A stretch of 64,000 nucleotides of DNA from Acidobacteriota bacterium (GTDB lineage: Bacteria; Acidobacteriota; Blastocatellia; Pyrinomonadales; Pyrinomonadaceae): contig JADJOS010000001.1 of assembly GCA_016713675.1 (NCBI GenBank), positions 868,001-932,000 on the forward strand, written 5' to 3'. The notes under the pieces were generated by a model. It worked only from the letters and a program-made list of their open reading frames with translations, was not told the origin of the DNA and ran no database searches. Shown here piece by piece: positions 33,641 to 43,800 of this stretch. Numbering within the stretch: the stretch's first letter is position 1; each line of letters opens with the position of its first letter. The position numbers were made by a program, and so were the translations under genes.

Positions 33641-34927
33641 TCAGTTCTGTTCAGCTAAGTGCCGGCGTTTACTAAAGATATTGACCGCAAAGGTCGATAA
33701 AAACGCAAGGCCGGCGGCAATCGTCACACCGTAAAATGCAAGCGTGTAGTCGCCGTTGTTCATACTCGCCAACCTCCCGGTGATCAATGATCCCAGAAAG
33801 CCCCCGGTCGTTTCGATCAGCGTGATCGCACCGAGGATCTTGCCGATATCCTTAAGTCCGAAGCTCTCGACCGTCAGTAATTGTATGAGGACGAATGTTC
33901 CGCCGTAGCCGAGACCGAATGGTATCAGGAATATAAATATCGTGGCATGGGTAATGAACCCGACCAGCATTACGGTCGACAGGAACATAATAAAACAGCA
34001 GACCGTGATCACAAGCCGGGTCGGGAACCGGTCACAAAGCCAACCGAACAAGAACTTGCCGCCAACGCTGGTCACAAACAATACGCTCTGTGCCGTTGCC
34101 GCCAGTTCTTTGGAGACGCCGACATTGTTTTGAAGGTAAAGATTGAACTGCTGACTGATAGTAAATATCGGGTAAAAGATCAGGATCGCACACAGTCCGA
34201 TCAGCCAAAACAAGGGTGATCTAAGTGCTTCGCCAAACGTGGCTCCCTCAGCCGGAGCGGTCTCATCTGCATCCGGCGTCTGTATCTCGTCCCCGTCGTA
34301 ATTTTGACCGATGTCCTGAGCTCGATCTTTGACGAAGAGTATAATTCCGGGCAAAAGAACGAGCCAAACCAACAAACTGAGCAGTTGAAGTGCCGCTCGC
34401 CAACCATAGTTTGAAATGAGCGGCGTGGCGATGATCGGTATCAGAACCCCTCCAAAGCTGGTTCCTGTCAGCACAACGCCCATGGCCAGTCCGCGGCGGC
34501 GGCGAAACCAGTTTGAGATCAGAACCGTCTGGATCATCACACCGACCAGTCCCAAAGAAAGCCCCAGCAGCGAATGTGACAGGTAAACGTCAAGCGGTTT
34601 GGCGGCGAACGAATAGTAGACAAGTCCGCTGCCCAGGCTCAGCGTTCCGGCGATCATAAAGCGTTTCGATCCCGAGCGATTGATCAGAAATCCGATTACG
34701 AGTGAAAAGATACCGGCAAGCAAGAACGTAAGTCCTGCGCCGAGGCCTGTAACGGCATCCTTGGTCTGAGCCGTCACGCTGCCGATAGCTAAAAGATCCT
34801 CTTGTATCGGCTTATAGAAAACCGGCAAACCGCCAATGGAAACGCCGTTGCTGATCACCAATGCGAGAGTGGAAATGGCTACGATGATCCATCCGTAAAA
34901 AAATCCGCTACTTCTTGTTTGTTTCAT
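33641..34927 (-). CDS. MFS transporter, oxalate/formate-antiporter-like
   Basis: A 428-residue twelve-helix Major Facilitator protein. The opening GFFYGWIIVAISTLALVISN, the LGLSLGLVGVMIQTVLISNW helix and RRRGLAMGVVLTGTSFGGVL (TM4-5 with an RG motif) are typical of the OFA/monocarboxylate-porter subgroup. A charged central loop of about 35 residues separates the two six-helix bundles. The substrate is likely a small monocarboxylate, but this is not proven by sequence. I use the ATG at 34927, since the longer frame would need a TTG at 34936. It diverges from the respiratory operon, with 258 bases in between that hold the Crp/Fnr-type box at 35106. Confidence 0.85.
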   Translation of the reverse strand: MKQTRSSGFFYGWIIVAISTLALVISNGVSIGGLPVFYKPIQEDLLAIGSVTAQTKDAVTGLGAGLTFLLAGIFSLVIGFLINRSGSKRFMIAGTLSLGSGLVYYSFAAKPLDVYLSHSLLGLSLGLVGVMIQTVLISNWFRRRRGLAMGVVLTGTSFGGVLIPIIATPLISNYGWRAALQLLSLLVWLVLLPGIILFVKDRAQDIGQNYDGDEIQTPDADETAPAEGATFGEALRSPLFWLIGLCAILIFYPIFTISQQFNLYLQNNVGVSKELAATAQSVLFVTSVGGKFLFGWLCDRFPTRLVITVCCFIMFLSTVMLVGFITHATIFIFLIPFGLGYGGTFVLIQLLTVESFGLKDIGKILGAITLIETTGGFLGSLITGRLASMNNGDYTLAFYGVTIAAGLAFLSTFAVNIFSKRRHLAEQN

Positions 34928-35105
34928 AATTCTCAAGCCCGAGCGGCATCGTGAACTAAATTATAGAAAATTTGGAATCAAAACGCCGAAACGCGCTCTG
35001 ATAATTGGCTTAAAGTTTGGCTGATAGGCCTTTGTCCATTGCATCGCAGCTAATTTCTTGTTCGGTGATCTCAAACCAACAACTTCTGTGATAAGTCACG
35101 CATTC

Positions 35106-35121
35106 TATGATCCAAGTCATA
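35106..35121 (+). promoter_or_regulatory. Crp/Fnr-type box before the respiratory operon
   Basis: TATGA-tccaag-TCATA is a perfect two-fold site. A TAGAAT hexamer lies at 35143-35148, which would put the transcription start near 35155 and the box centre (35113.5) at about -41.5, the classical class II activator position of FNR/DNR-type proteins. Three more copies of the motif lie in this cluster. A second palindrome, GTGA-taag-TCAC (35088-35099), is just upstream. Confidence 0.65.
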
Positions 35122-35185
35122 TTTCACCGACCGAAAGAACAATAGAATTCAAGGTGTTTTTGAGATCTGTTGACGGTGATATTGT

Positions 35186-37099
35186 ATGGTACCGCTGAAT
35201 GTTCACGTCCCGGACGCGAACTACCATCAAAACCTGATCTCCTGCCAAGTAGCCTGTCCGGTGCACACGGACGCTCGCGGATATGTCCGCGCGATCGTCG
35301 ACGGCCGTTTCGAAGAGGCGTATTTGATTGCCCGCGGCCCCAATCCATTCGCCTCGATCTGCGGCCGCATCTGCGGGGCCCCGTGTGAGATCGCCTGCCG
35401 CCGAGGCAAGATCCCAAAAGTAAATGACGACGGCAAGTTCGTCGGCCAGGATCGGCCGATTGCTATCCGCGCGTTAAAGCGTTTCGCCTGTGATCAATTT
35501 GGGCCTGAGGCCAGACCGGTGAGCGAAGTTCTAGCTTCGGTCAAGAATTTCATACCGCCCGTCGCGGCTGATGTCGAGGAACTGGCTGCCCTGCTCCGGG
35601 CCGGAGCCAATGGTGCGGTTGAACCGGGAAATGGTGAAAAGATCGCGATCATCGGTGCCGGGCCGGCGGGACTTTCGGCCGCACACGATCTGGCGTTGTT
35701 GGGATTCAAGCCGGTCGTTTTCGAGATCGAACCTGTAGCGGCCGGCATGCTTTCAGTCGGCGTGCCGGCGTATAGGCTGCCCCGCGACCTGATCGAAAAA
35801 GAAGTCGCGGTGATCGAGGCTTTAGGCGTTGAGATCCGTTGTGGTGTGAAGGTCGGCGAAGATATCAAGTTCTCTGAGCTTCGAGAAGATTTTTCGGCAG
35901 TGATCATCGCAGTCGGTGCCAAATCATCACGCGGCCTTGATTTAACGGGAGAAGATGGCCCGGGCGTGATCGGCGGTGTCGACCTTCTGCGTTCGGTCTC
36001 TCTCGGCGAAGATCTCGAAATGGGCCGTGAGATCGTCGTAATCGGCGGCGGAAATGTCGCGTATGACGTCGCTCGATCCGTCGTCCGCCAGATCGCTTAT
36101 GATACTGCCCGAACGGCCGCGAGGCTGTCGGATACCGCAAATGTACATCTCGTTTCACTCGGGGCGGCCGAAGAAATGCCCGCTGACACGATCGAGATCG
36201 TCGAGGGCGACGAAGAGGGCATCCGGCGCAGTAACGGCTGGGGCCCGCCCAAGATCGTCCGTGATGCAAGCGGCAAGGTGACCGGCGTTGCGTTTCGCAG
36301 ATGCCTGAGGGTCTATGACGAAGAACGGAAATTCTCACCTCTCTATGACGATGAGGAAAGAAAGGTAATTCCCTGCGATACGGTCTTGCTCGCAGTCGGC
36401 CAGGCACCGGCACTCTCGTTCCTTGAAGATGGCGGCAAAGATATCGAACGCATGCGTGGTGATTGGCTCAAGGTCGATCAGATCACGCTCCAAACTACCG
36501 GCAAAGGCGTATTTGTCGCCGGCGATCTCGCCCACGGAACGCGTCTGCTGATCGACGCCGTCGCTTCTGGCAAGGCAGCGGCGCGTTCCGTATATCAATA
36601 TCTGACAGGTAAGACGCTCGAACAAGAACTCATAAAAACCCACATCGTCCTCGACCGTTACCGCCGCGAACGCGGATACGAATCGATCCGCCGAGTCGAA
36701 GTGCCGACGATCGAACCGTCCGAACGTCTGGAACATCCCGAAAACGTAGTTGAGATCGGATATAGCCGGGACGAGGCGATGCGGGAGGCTTCACGCTGTC
36801 TTGACTGCGGCGTGACGCCGGTCTTTGACGGCAGCCGATGTGTTCTGTGCGGAGGCTGTGCGGATGTCTGCCCGACCGAGTGCCTGAAACTGATCTTGTT
36901 GGATCGGCTTGAATTTGATACCCAGATCGATCAGATGATCAGCTCATCGATCGGCGCTGACGTCGAGCTGAGCGAAAACTCAGCGATCCTCAAGGACGAG
37001 GACCGATGCATCCGCTGCTCTCTTTGCGCGATCCGCTGCCCGGTCGATGCCATATCAATGGAAAGAGTCACATTTTCGACAAACTGGAGTTCTCAATGA
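35186..37099 (+). CDS. GltD-like FAD/NAD(P) oxidoreductase fused to two [4Fe-4S] ferredoxin motifs
   Basis: A 637-residue cytoplasmic flavoprotein. The N-terminal cysteine region (SCQVACP near residue 20, then ICGRICGAPCEIACRRGK near 58-75) resembles the Fer4_20 domain of glutamate-synthase small subunits and NfnB. The FAD fold begins IAIIGAGPAGLSAAHDLALL (about 152), and the NAD(P) fold EIVVIGGGNVAYDVARS (about 280). The C-terminus holds CVLCGGCADVCP (about 552) and CIRCSLCAIRCP (about 610), two clusters. It is the first gene of the operon and overlaps the Rieske gene by four bases, so it probably feeds electrons between NAD(P)H/ferredoxin and the membrane complex. From memory, NAD(P) oxidoreductase genes also accompany Rieske/cytochrome b genes in anammox bacteria. 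Confidence 0.88.
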   Translation: MVPLNVHVPDANYHQNLISCQVACPVHTDARGYVRAIVDGRFEEAYLIARGPNPFASICGRICGAPCEIACRRGKIPKVNDDGKFVGQDRPIAIRALKRFACDQFGPEARPVSEVLASVKNFIPPVAADVEELAALLRAGANGAVEPGNGEKIAIIGAGPAGLSAAHDLALLGFKPVVFEIEPVAAGMLSVGVPAYRLPRDLIEKEVAVIEALGVEIRCGVKVGEDIKFSELREDFSAVIIAVGAKSSRGLDLTGEDGPGVIGGVDLLRSVSLGEDLEMGREIVVIGGGNVAYDVARSVVRQIAYDTARTAARLSDTANVHLVSLGAAEEMPADTIEIVEGDEEGIRRSNGWGPPKIVRDASGKVTGVAFRRCLRVYDEERKFSPLYDDEERKVIPCDTVLLAVGQAPALSFLEDGGKDIERMRGDWLKVDQITLQTTGKGVFVAGDLAHGTRLLIDAVASGKAAARSVYQYLTGKTLEQELIKTHIVLDRYRRERGYESIRRVEVPTIEPSERLEHPENVVEIGYSRDEAMREASRCLDCGVTPVFDGSRCVLCGGCADVCPTECLKLILLDRLEFDTQIDQMISSSIGADVELSENSAILKDEDRCIRCSLCAIRCPVDAISMERVTFSTNWSSQ

Positions 37100-37575
37100 C
37101 AACACATCCGAGTGAGAAGCAATCACGATTTGATCCCGAGCCGTTGCCGCGACGTGATTTTTTGGGCCTATTCGCACTTGGCTCGATGGCAGCTGCCTTT
37201 GCCCTTTCGATCTTCGGAATGCTCAAACTGCCAAAAGCCGCGGTCTCGGCTTCACCGGCGAAGAAATTCAACGTTGCTCTCCCTGACACGCTGCCGGAAG
37301 GCGAGCCGTTTGTTCCGCCAGGACGCAACGTCGCAGTCTTTCGTGATGGCGAAGGCGTTTTCGCGATCTCGACAGTCTGCACGCATTTGGGCTGCATTGT
37401 TAAGACGAGTGCAGCAGGATTTGATTGCCCATGTCATGGTTCGGGCTTTCAAAAGGACGGTACGGTGAGAAAGGGCCCAGCTCCGACACCGCTGCCGTGG
37501 CTAAAGGTGTCAAAGAACGGTTCAATACTCACCATTGACGAGGAAGCGACTGTAAAGACCGGAACAAAGGTGTAG
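37096..37575 (+). CDS. Rieske [2Fe-2S] protein
   Basis: A 159-residue Rieske protein. The N-terminus (PLPRRDFLGLFALGSMAAAF, residues 17-36) has a twin-arginine-like RRDF followed by one hydrophobic helix, a Tat-inserted anchor as in bc1/b6f Rieske proteins. The cluster ligands are in CTHLGC (about 94-99) and CPCHGSGF (about 110-117), both complete. The start in an ATGA overlap with the flavoprotein gene and the cytochrome b gene three bases downstream place it in the operon. It is the extracytoplasmic high-potential electron acceptor of a quinol-oxidising bc-type complex. A longer in-frame start at 37006 lies inside the upstream gene and is unlikely. Confidence 0.95.
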   Translation: MTTHPSEKQSRFDPEPLPRRDFLGLFALGSMAAAFALSIFGMLKLPKAAVSASPAKKFNVALPDTLPEGEPFVPPGRNVAVFRDGEGVFAISTVCTHLGCIVKTSAAGFDCPCHGSGFQKDGTVRKGPAPTPLPWLKVSKNGSILTIDEEATVKTGTKV

Positions 37576-37578
37576 ATC

Positions 37579-39126
37579 ATGAAAGCAGAGGGCTATTCAG
37601 CATTACACGAATTTTGGATCAACCTGCGGGCTATCCCGGATCACGTCTATCGGGCGATGTTCCGCGGCGGAGCACCAAAAACGGATCGGACACGTTCGTC
37701 GTTTATATTCGGCAATGTCTTTCTCCATCTTCACTCGGTCCGAACGCATCTCTGGAGCCTAAGGTGGAGCACAACAATGGGCCTGGGCATAATGACGACC
37801 GCCGCATTTCTGATCACGCTGATCACCGGCATTCTGCTGATGTTTTACTACAAGCCGTACCCGGACGTTGCGTATCAATCGATCAAGGACATTCACTTTA
37901 TCGTGCCGACCGGACGATTTATGCGAAATATCCATCGCTGGGCCGCGAATGTGATGGTCATCGCTGTCATCATTCACATGGCGAGGGCGTTTTACACGTC
38001 ATCGTATCGCAAACCGCGTGAATTTAATTGGTTTATCGGCTGGGGACTGTTGGTGACAACGCTCGGCCTTTCGTTCACGGGCTATTTGCTCCCGTGGGAT
38101 CAACTCGCGTACTGGGCGATCACGATCGGTGCGAATATTGCCCAGTCTCCGCGTGAAATAACCGACGCATTGGGGATCACGCAATGGGTAGATATCGGCG
38201 GACTGCAGCGTGAGATCTTGCTCGGTTCAGACAAGGTAGGCGAAGAGGCGTTGATCAGATTCTATCTTCTTCACGTGATGATCTTGCCGTTGACGCTTTT
38301 GATGCTGATGGCGGTACATTTCTGGCGTATCCGAAAAGACGGCGGCCTGGCAAAGCCTGCTGACGCAGATGAACGCGTTGCGGAAGAAGCGAAGGAATTC
38401 TATCCTGTTTTCACCGACGCCCCGACCAAGACATACCATCTCGCCGCAGTAGTAAAAGGCAAAACTCCCGCAGTCGGCAGCGGCCCCGAACACACCGTTC
38501 CGTCGATGCCCCATCTTTTCTACGCCGAACTCGGTGTTCTGATGCTGACGACGCTCATTTGTCTCGCTTTGGCATTCGTGTCGGATGCACCACTTAAGGA
38601 ACTCGCAAATCCGCTCGTTCCGGAAAATCCCGCAAAGGCACCATGGTACTTCCTTGGTTTGCAAGAGATCGTGTCTTTTTCCGCTTTCATGGGCGGGATC
38701 GGAATTCCGATGTTATGCGTGATCGGGCTCGGCCTTATTCCGTTCTTGGATCGTGAAAAGGAAGGCACAGGCGAGTGGTTCGGCGGCCCCGGCGGCTGGA
38801 AACTGGTCAAATGGTCGGTCGTCGTTGGATTCGCTGCATCGATCGCTGTCGAAGCGTTTGCGATCAAATTCGGTTGGCTCCGCGAATGGTTCCCGGATAT
38901 TCCTCAGCTGTTTATAACGTTCATTAATCCCGGCACTGTTTTGACGGCGATCTACGCAACTTATTCGATCTGGGCAGTCAAGAAGTACAACTCGACACGC
39001 GCTGGTGCATTGGCACTGTTCACGTGCTTCTTGTGTGGATTCATCGTCCTTACTGTGATCGGAACATATTTCCGCGGGCCGAACTGGGATTTCTTCTGGT
39101 CGCCGTCTGATTGGGGAGGCCATTGA
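37579..39126 (+). CDS. Cytochrome b of a bc-type quinol complex
   Basis: A 515-residue membrane protein joining the cytochrome b6 part and the subunit IV-like part. Heme b ligands appear as two His pairs: NIHRWAANVMVIAVIIHMAR (about residues 113-132), and H-x14-H within LLHVMILPLTLLMLMAVHFW (about 228-247). GYLLPWDQLAYW (about 171) marks the quinol-side helix, and AKAPWYFLGLQEIVSF (about 352) is the PEWY-equivalent, here PWYF. A soluble insert at about 255-305 and a C-terminal three- to four-helix part follow. Together with the Rieske protein and the multiheme cytochrome it forms a complete quinol:cytochrome oxidoreductase module dedicated to this operon. Confidence 0.94.
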   Translation: MKAEGYSALHEFWINLRAIPDHVYRAMFRGGAPKTDRTRSSFIFGNVFLHLHSVRTHLWSLRWSTTMGLGIMTTAAFLITLITGILLMFYYKPYPDVAYQSIKDIHFIVPTGRFMRNIHRWAANVMVIAVIIHMARAFYTSSYRKPREFNWFIGWGLLVTTLGLSFTGYLLPWDQLAYWAITIGANIAQSPREITDALGITQWVDIGGLQREILLGSDKVGEEALIRFYLLHVMILPLTLLMLMAVHFWRIRKDGGLAKPADADERVAEEAKEFYPVFTDAPTKTYHLAAVVKGKTPAVGSGPEHTVPSMPHLFYAELGVLMLTTLICLALAFVSDAPLKELANPLVPENPAKAPWYFLGLQEIVSFSAFMGGIGIPMLCVIGLGLIPFLDREKEGTGEWFGGPGGWKLVKWSVVVGFAASIAVEAFAIKFGWLREWFPDIPQLFITFINPGTVLTAIYATYSIWAVKKYNSTRAGALALFTCFLCGFIVLTVIGTYFRGPNWDFFWSPSDWGGH

Positions 39127-39130
39127 CGCT

Positions 39131-40792
39131 ATGAACAAGAATAAATATTTGTTGATGGTCTCAAGTATCGGCGTTTTCCTGCTCCTCGCAGCAGCGGCCG
39201 TTTCGGAAAATTTCATGAAGGACTGGCACGGGATCCAAAATAGTGCCAAGTCAGCCGAAGGGCCGATAGACGTTCGCCTGAGGCAGATAGTCAACCCGAA
39301 TCTAAAGGTCACCGACCGCTGTGTGACGTGCCATGTCGGCATGGCGTCCGGCGAACAGATCACGACCGATCAGAAGGTCGGAGCCGCTCACAAACCGGTC
39401 GTTCATTCACCGACCGAGATCGGATGTACGACCTGTCACGGCGGCCAAGGCCAGGCAACGGAGAAAGACGATGCTCACGGAAATGTCCATTTTTGGACCG
39501 AGCCGATGCTTCCCGCAAGATATGCGTACGCGAGCTGCGGAACCTGTCACACGCCGCTCAACGTCCCAAATCTGCCGACGCTCGAGAACGCACGAAAAAC
39601 ATTCGAGCGGCTTGATTGCTATGCATGCCACCGCCTCGACGGCCGCGGAGGCACCCTTCGCCCGGGCGGGAATCTAACCGGTATGGAAGGTCCGGATCTA
39701 TCGCACGTCGGCCTCAAGGGCTATAAGGCGGACTGGTACGAAAAACATCTCGCCAAATCGCAGGCCGCGACCGATGCCGCCTGGACGTCATCGTTCCGCG
39801 AAATTACCGATGCCGACCGTGCGTCGCTCAAGACATTCCTCGATACATTAATGGGTGCACCGAAATTGATCGAGGCCAAGGCACAGTTCAATTCGGTCGG
39901 ATGTGCAGGTTGTCATACGGTCGGATCTTTTGGCGGTGACGCGGGCGTAAACCTCTCACTTTCCGGATTTAAGGACCCTAACCAACTGAATTTTAGTCGC
40001 GTTCCCGGCGACCACACGCTAACCAATTGGATTGTTCAGCATTTCCGTTTGCCGGCATCAACTGTCGCGGGTTCACAGATGCCGTCTCTTGGCCTAAATG
40101 AGAATCAGATAGACCTGCTCACGCTTTACACACTCTCGCTGCGTCGAAGGACATTGCCCGATATCTTTCTTCCTAAGGATCGTGTAAGAGCGATGCGATT
40201 TGGCGAACGAGAATTTGCCAATGACGGCCAGACGATCTACTCAGCCGTATGTTCGAGTTGCCACGGAACTGATGGCCGCGGAAAACGCTTTCCTGGCCTT
40301 GTACCAAATCCGTCGATCGTCGCACCGGAAGCTCTTCAGTATGGATCGGACGATTTTCTATTACAGTCGATTCGCAATGGCCGTCCCGGACGTCCGATGT
40401 TGCCCTGGGGCGAAAGAACGAATGGATTCACCGATGACGAAATACGATCGGTCATCGCCTACGTACGGCAACTCGGCGGAAATATTCAGGCGATTCCCGA
40501 TTCAAAGCCGCAGATCTGGGCGACGGGCGATGCAGCGATCGGTGAAGCTATTTTTGCGTCCAACTGCTCTGGCTGCCATGGAAAGAACGGTGTCGGCGCC
40601 GACGGACCGGCTCTCGGCAATAAGGCATTTCTAACAAGTGTTTCGGATACCTATTTGGTCGAGATGATCCGGCGCGGACGCGGCGGAACTACAATGCTCG
40701 GATTTGGCAATTCGTCGCCCGTTCGGAGGGAGCTAACGCAGGCGGATATCGAATCGATCGTGGTGTTTCTGCGTTCAATGGGTTCTAGATAG
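39131..40792 (+). CDS. Seven-heme c-type cytochrome with N-terminal anchor
   Basis: A 553-residue protein with an uncleaved signal/anchor (about residues 6-24) and seven CxxCH heme sites: CVTCH 64, CTTCH 99, CGTCH 136, CYACH 163, CAGCH 258, CSSCH 374 and CSGCH 479. The first four lie close together like a small multiheme domain. The last two each head a class I cytochrome c domain (about 360-450 and 465-550), with matching Met-containing loops such as GRPMLPWG. It lies directly after cytochrome b, so it likely takes the cytochrome c1 position and passes electrons to or from the molybdoenzyme. The heme count is exact; redox partners are inferred. Confidence 0.93.
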   Translation: MNKNKYLLMVSSIGVFLLLAAAAVSENFMKDWHGIQNSAKSAEGPIDVRLRQIVNPNLKVTDRCVTCHVGMASGEQITTDQKVGAAHKPVVHSPTEIGCTTCHGGQGQATEKDDAHGNVHFWTEPMLPARYAYASCGTCHTPLNVPNLPTLENARKTFERLDCYACHRLDGRGGTLRPGGNLTGMEGPDLSHVGLKGYKADWYEKHLAKSQAATDAAWTSSFREITDADRASLKTFLDTLMGAPKLIEAKAQFNSVGCAGCHTVGSFGGDAGVNLSLSGFKDPNQLNFSRVPGDHTLTNWIVQHFRLPASTVAGSQMPSLGLNENQIDLLTLYTLSLRRRTLPDIFLPKDRVRAMRFGEREFANDGQTIYSAVCSSCHGTDGRGKRFPGLVPNPSIVAPEALQYGSDDFLLQSIRNGRPGRPMLPWGERTNGFTDDEIRSVIAYVRQLGGNIQAIPDSKPQIWATGDAAIGEAIFASNCSGCHGKNGVGADGPALGNKAFLTSVSDTYLVEMIRRGRGGTTMLGFGNSSPVRRELTQADIESIVVFLRSMGSR

Positions 40793-40815
40793 GCAAATAA
40801 TTGAAGAGGATCGAT

Positions 40816-43800
40816 ATGAAAAACGAAATTTCTAGGCGTGAGTTCATGGCGAGGGTATCAGCTGCGGGTTTTGGGGCACTTGTCGCATCGACAACTAATG
40901 CCTGGGGCCTCGAGGCAGTAACAAATCCGCTTGCAGCATATCCGAATCGCGATTGGGAAAAGGTATATCGTGACCTGTGGGCATACGATTCACGATATAC
41001 GTTCACCTGTGCGCCGAACGACACGCACAATTGCCTGCTCAACGCTCACGTTCGTCAGGGCGTGATCACACGCATCGGCCCGACAATGAAGTACGGTGAG
41101 GCGGTTGATCTGCTCGGCAATGGCACATCGCACCGTTGGGACCCTCGTGTCTGCCAGAAAGGACTCGCTCTGACGCGCCGATTCTACGGCGACCGCCGCG
41201 TCAACGGGACGATGGTCCGCGCCGGTTACAAGAAATGGCACGATGACGGCTTCCCTCGAGGCAAGGACGGCAAGCCTGACGAAAGCTATTTTAATCGCGG
41301 CCGTGATGAATGGATTCGAATGTCGCATGACGATGCTGCGGCCATCGTGGCTGCCGCCCTCAGTAACATCGCCGAGACGTACACAGGTGATGAAGGTAAA
41401 CGCAGGTTAACAGAACAGCACTATGACGAAGCGACGATCGAGGCCACACAAGGCGTCGGCACGCAGGTGATGAAATTCCGCGGCGGCATGCCGTTGCTCG
41501 GCATGACACGAGTTTTCGGAATGTACCGAATGGCAAATTCGATGGCATTGCTCGATTCGAAGATCCGCGGCGTCGGGCCTGATCAGGCGATGGGCGGTAA
41601 GGGTTTTGATAATTACTCATGGCACACCGATCTTCCGCCTGGACATACGATGGTTACCGGACAGCAGACAGTCGAATTTGACCTCAATTCCGTCGAACAG
41701 GCAAAAACGGTCGTCGTCTGGGGTATGAATTGGATCACGACAAAAATGCCCGACGCCCACTGGCTGACCGAGGCCCGAATGAAAGGTACCAAGGTCATCG
41801 TTATTGCTTGCGAATACTCGGCAACTGCGACAAAGGCAGATGACGTTCTAGTCGTCCGCCCCGGCACAACTCCTGCTCTTGCACTCGGCTTTGCCAACGT
41901 CATAATGCAGGAGAATTTATACGATAAGGAATACGTTCAGCAGTGGACCGACCTGCCGATCCTTGTTCGAATGGATACGCTCAAATATTTGAAGGCGGCT
42001 GAGGTTTTCGGCGGTGATCCGGCCGTTTTGAAACAGACATTAATCGTCAAAGACGGCGAAAAGGCTCCTCCGCCGATCCAGCAGACAGTGCAGAACGTTG
42101 TGCCCGAAAAGCTCCGACTCGAATGGGGTGACTACGTATTCTGGGATGCGAAAAAGAACGCCGCTCAGGCTCTTACCCGAGATGATGTCGGCAAGAACTC
42201 AAAGGCCGTTGACGCTATGCTCGAAGGCTCAATCGAAGTCACGCTCGCCGATGGCACGAAGGTAAAATGCCGGCCGGTTTTTGACCTGGTCAAGGACTAC
42301 GCGTCGCATTTCACGCCGCAAACGGTCGAGGAACTTGCTTGGGCTCCAGCTGCCGCGGTACAGAATCTGGCCCGTCACTTTGCGAAAGATTTCGGAACTA
42401 CGCTCTTTGCGGTCGGAATGGGCCCGAATCAGTTCTTTAACAGCGACAACAAGGACCGCGACGTTTTTCTGCTCGCCTGTCTTACCGGCAACGTCGGCAA
42501 GATCGGCGGCAACGTCGGTTCGTACGCGGGCAACTATCGCACGGCGCTTTTCAACGGTGCACCGCAGTATATCAACGAAAACCCTTTCGACATCGAGCTT
42601 GATGAGACAAAACCCGCACGTTCGAAACAATATTGGAAGGCTGAGTCGGCTCACTATTATAATCACGAAGATCATCCGCTCCGCGTCGGCAATAAGCTCT
42701 TGACCGGCAAAACACACATGCCTTGCCCAACGAAATCACTCTGGTTCGCCAACGCGAATTCGATTCTCGGCAACGTCAAATGGCACTACAATATGGTTGT
42801 CAATGCTTTGCCGAAGATTGAATCGATCATAGTAAACGAATGGTGGTGGTCCACGTCGTGCGAATGGGCGGACGTCGTCTTTGGTGTTGATTCATGGGCC
42901 GAATTGAAACATCCTGACATGACCGCGTCGGTCACAAATCCGTTCCTGCTCATATTTCCCAAAACGCCGATTCCCCGGATCTTCAACACGATGGGCGACA
43001 TCGAGATTTATTCGCTTGTCTCGTCGAAGTTTGCCGATCTGACAGGCGACCAACGGTTCAACGACTATTGGAAATTCGTCCGCGAGGACCGCACCGATGT
43101 GTATCTGCAGCGGATACTTGACCACTCGACGAATACGAAGGGCTACAAGTTTGGCGATTTACACGACAAGGCGGTAAATGGCGTTCCGGCGATTATTAAC
43201 AGCCGCACGACGCCGAAAAATGTCGGCTACGACCAGTTGACCGATATGACGCCTTGGTACACCAAGAGCGGTCGGCTAGAGTTTTATCGTGAGGAAGACG
43301 AGTTCATCGAGGCCGGTGAAAATCTGCCGGTCCATCGCGAGCCGGTTGATTCGACATTTTACGAACCGAACATCATCATCTCAGGACCGCACGAGGCAAT
43401 GCGTCCAATGGGGCCCGAGGACTATGGCGCAAAACGCGACGACCTCTCATGCGAAACTCGGTGCGGACGGAATGTCGTTTACACTTGGGAGGAAGCCAAA
43501 ACCAAGCCTCATCCGCTGATCAAGGATGATTACAAGTTCATTTTCCACACACCGAAATTCCGCCACGGATCACATACGACGCCGATCGATACGGATATGA
43601 ACGCCATGCTCTTTGGCCCGTTCGGCGACATATACCGCCGTGACAAACGGGCGCCGTTCGTCACCGAGGGCTACGTCGATATAAATCCGACAGACGCCCA
43701 GGAAATGGGTGTGAACGACGGCGATTATGTTTGGATCGACGCCGACCCCGAAGATCGTCCGTTCCGGGGATGGCAAAAAGACAAGAAAAATTACGAATTT

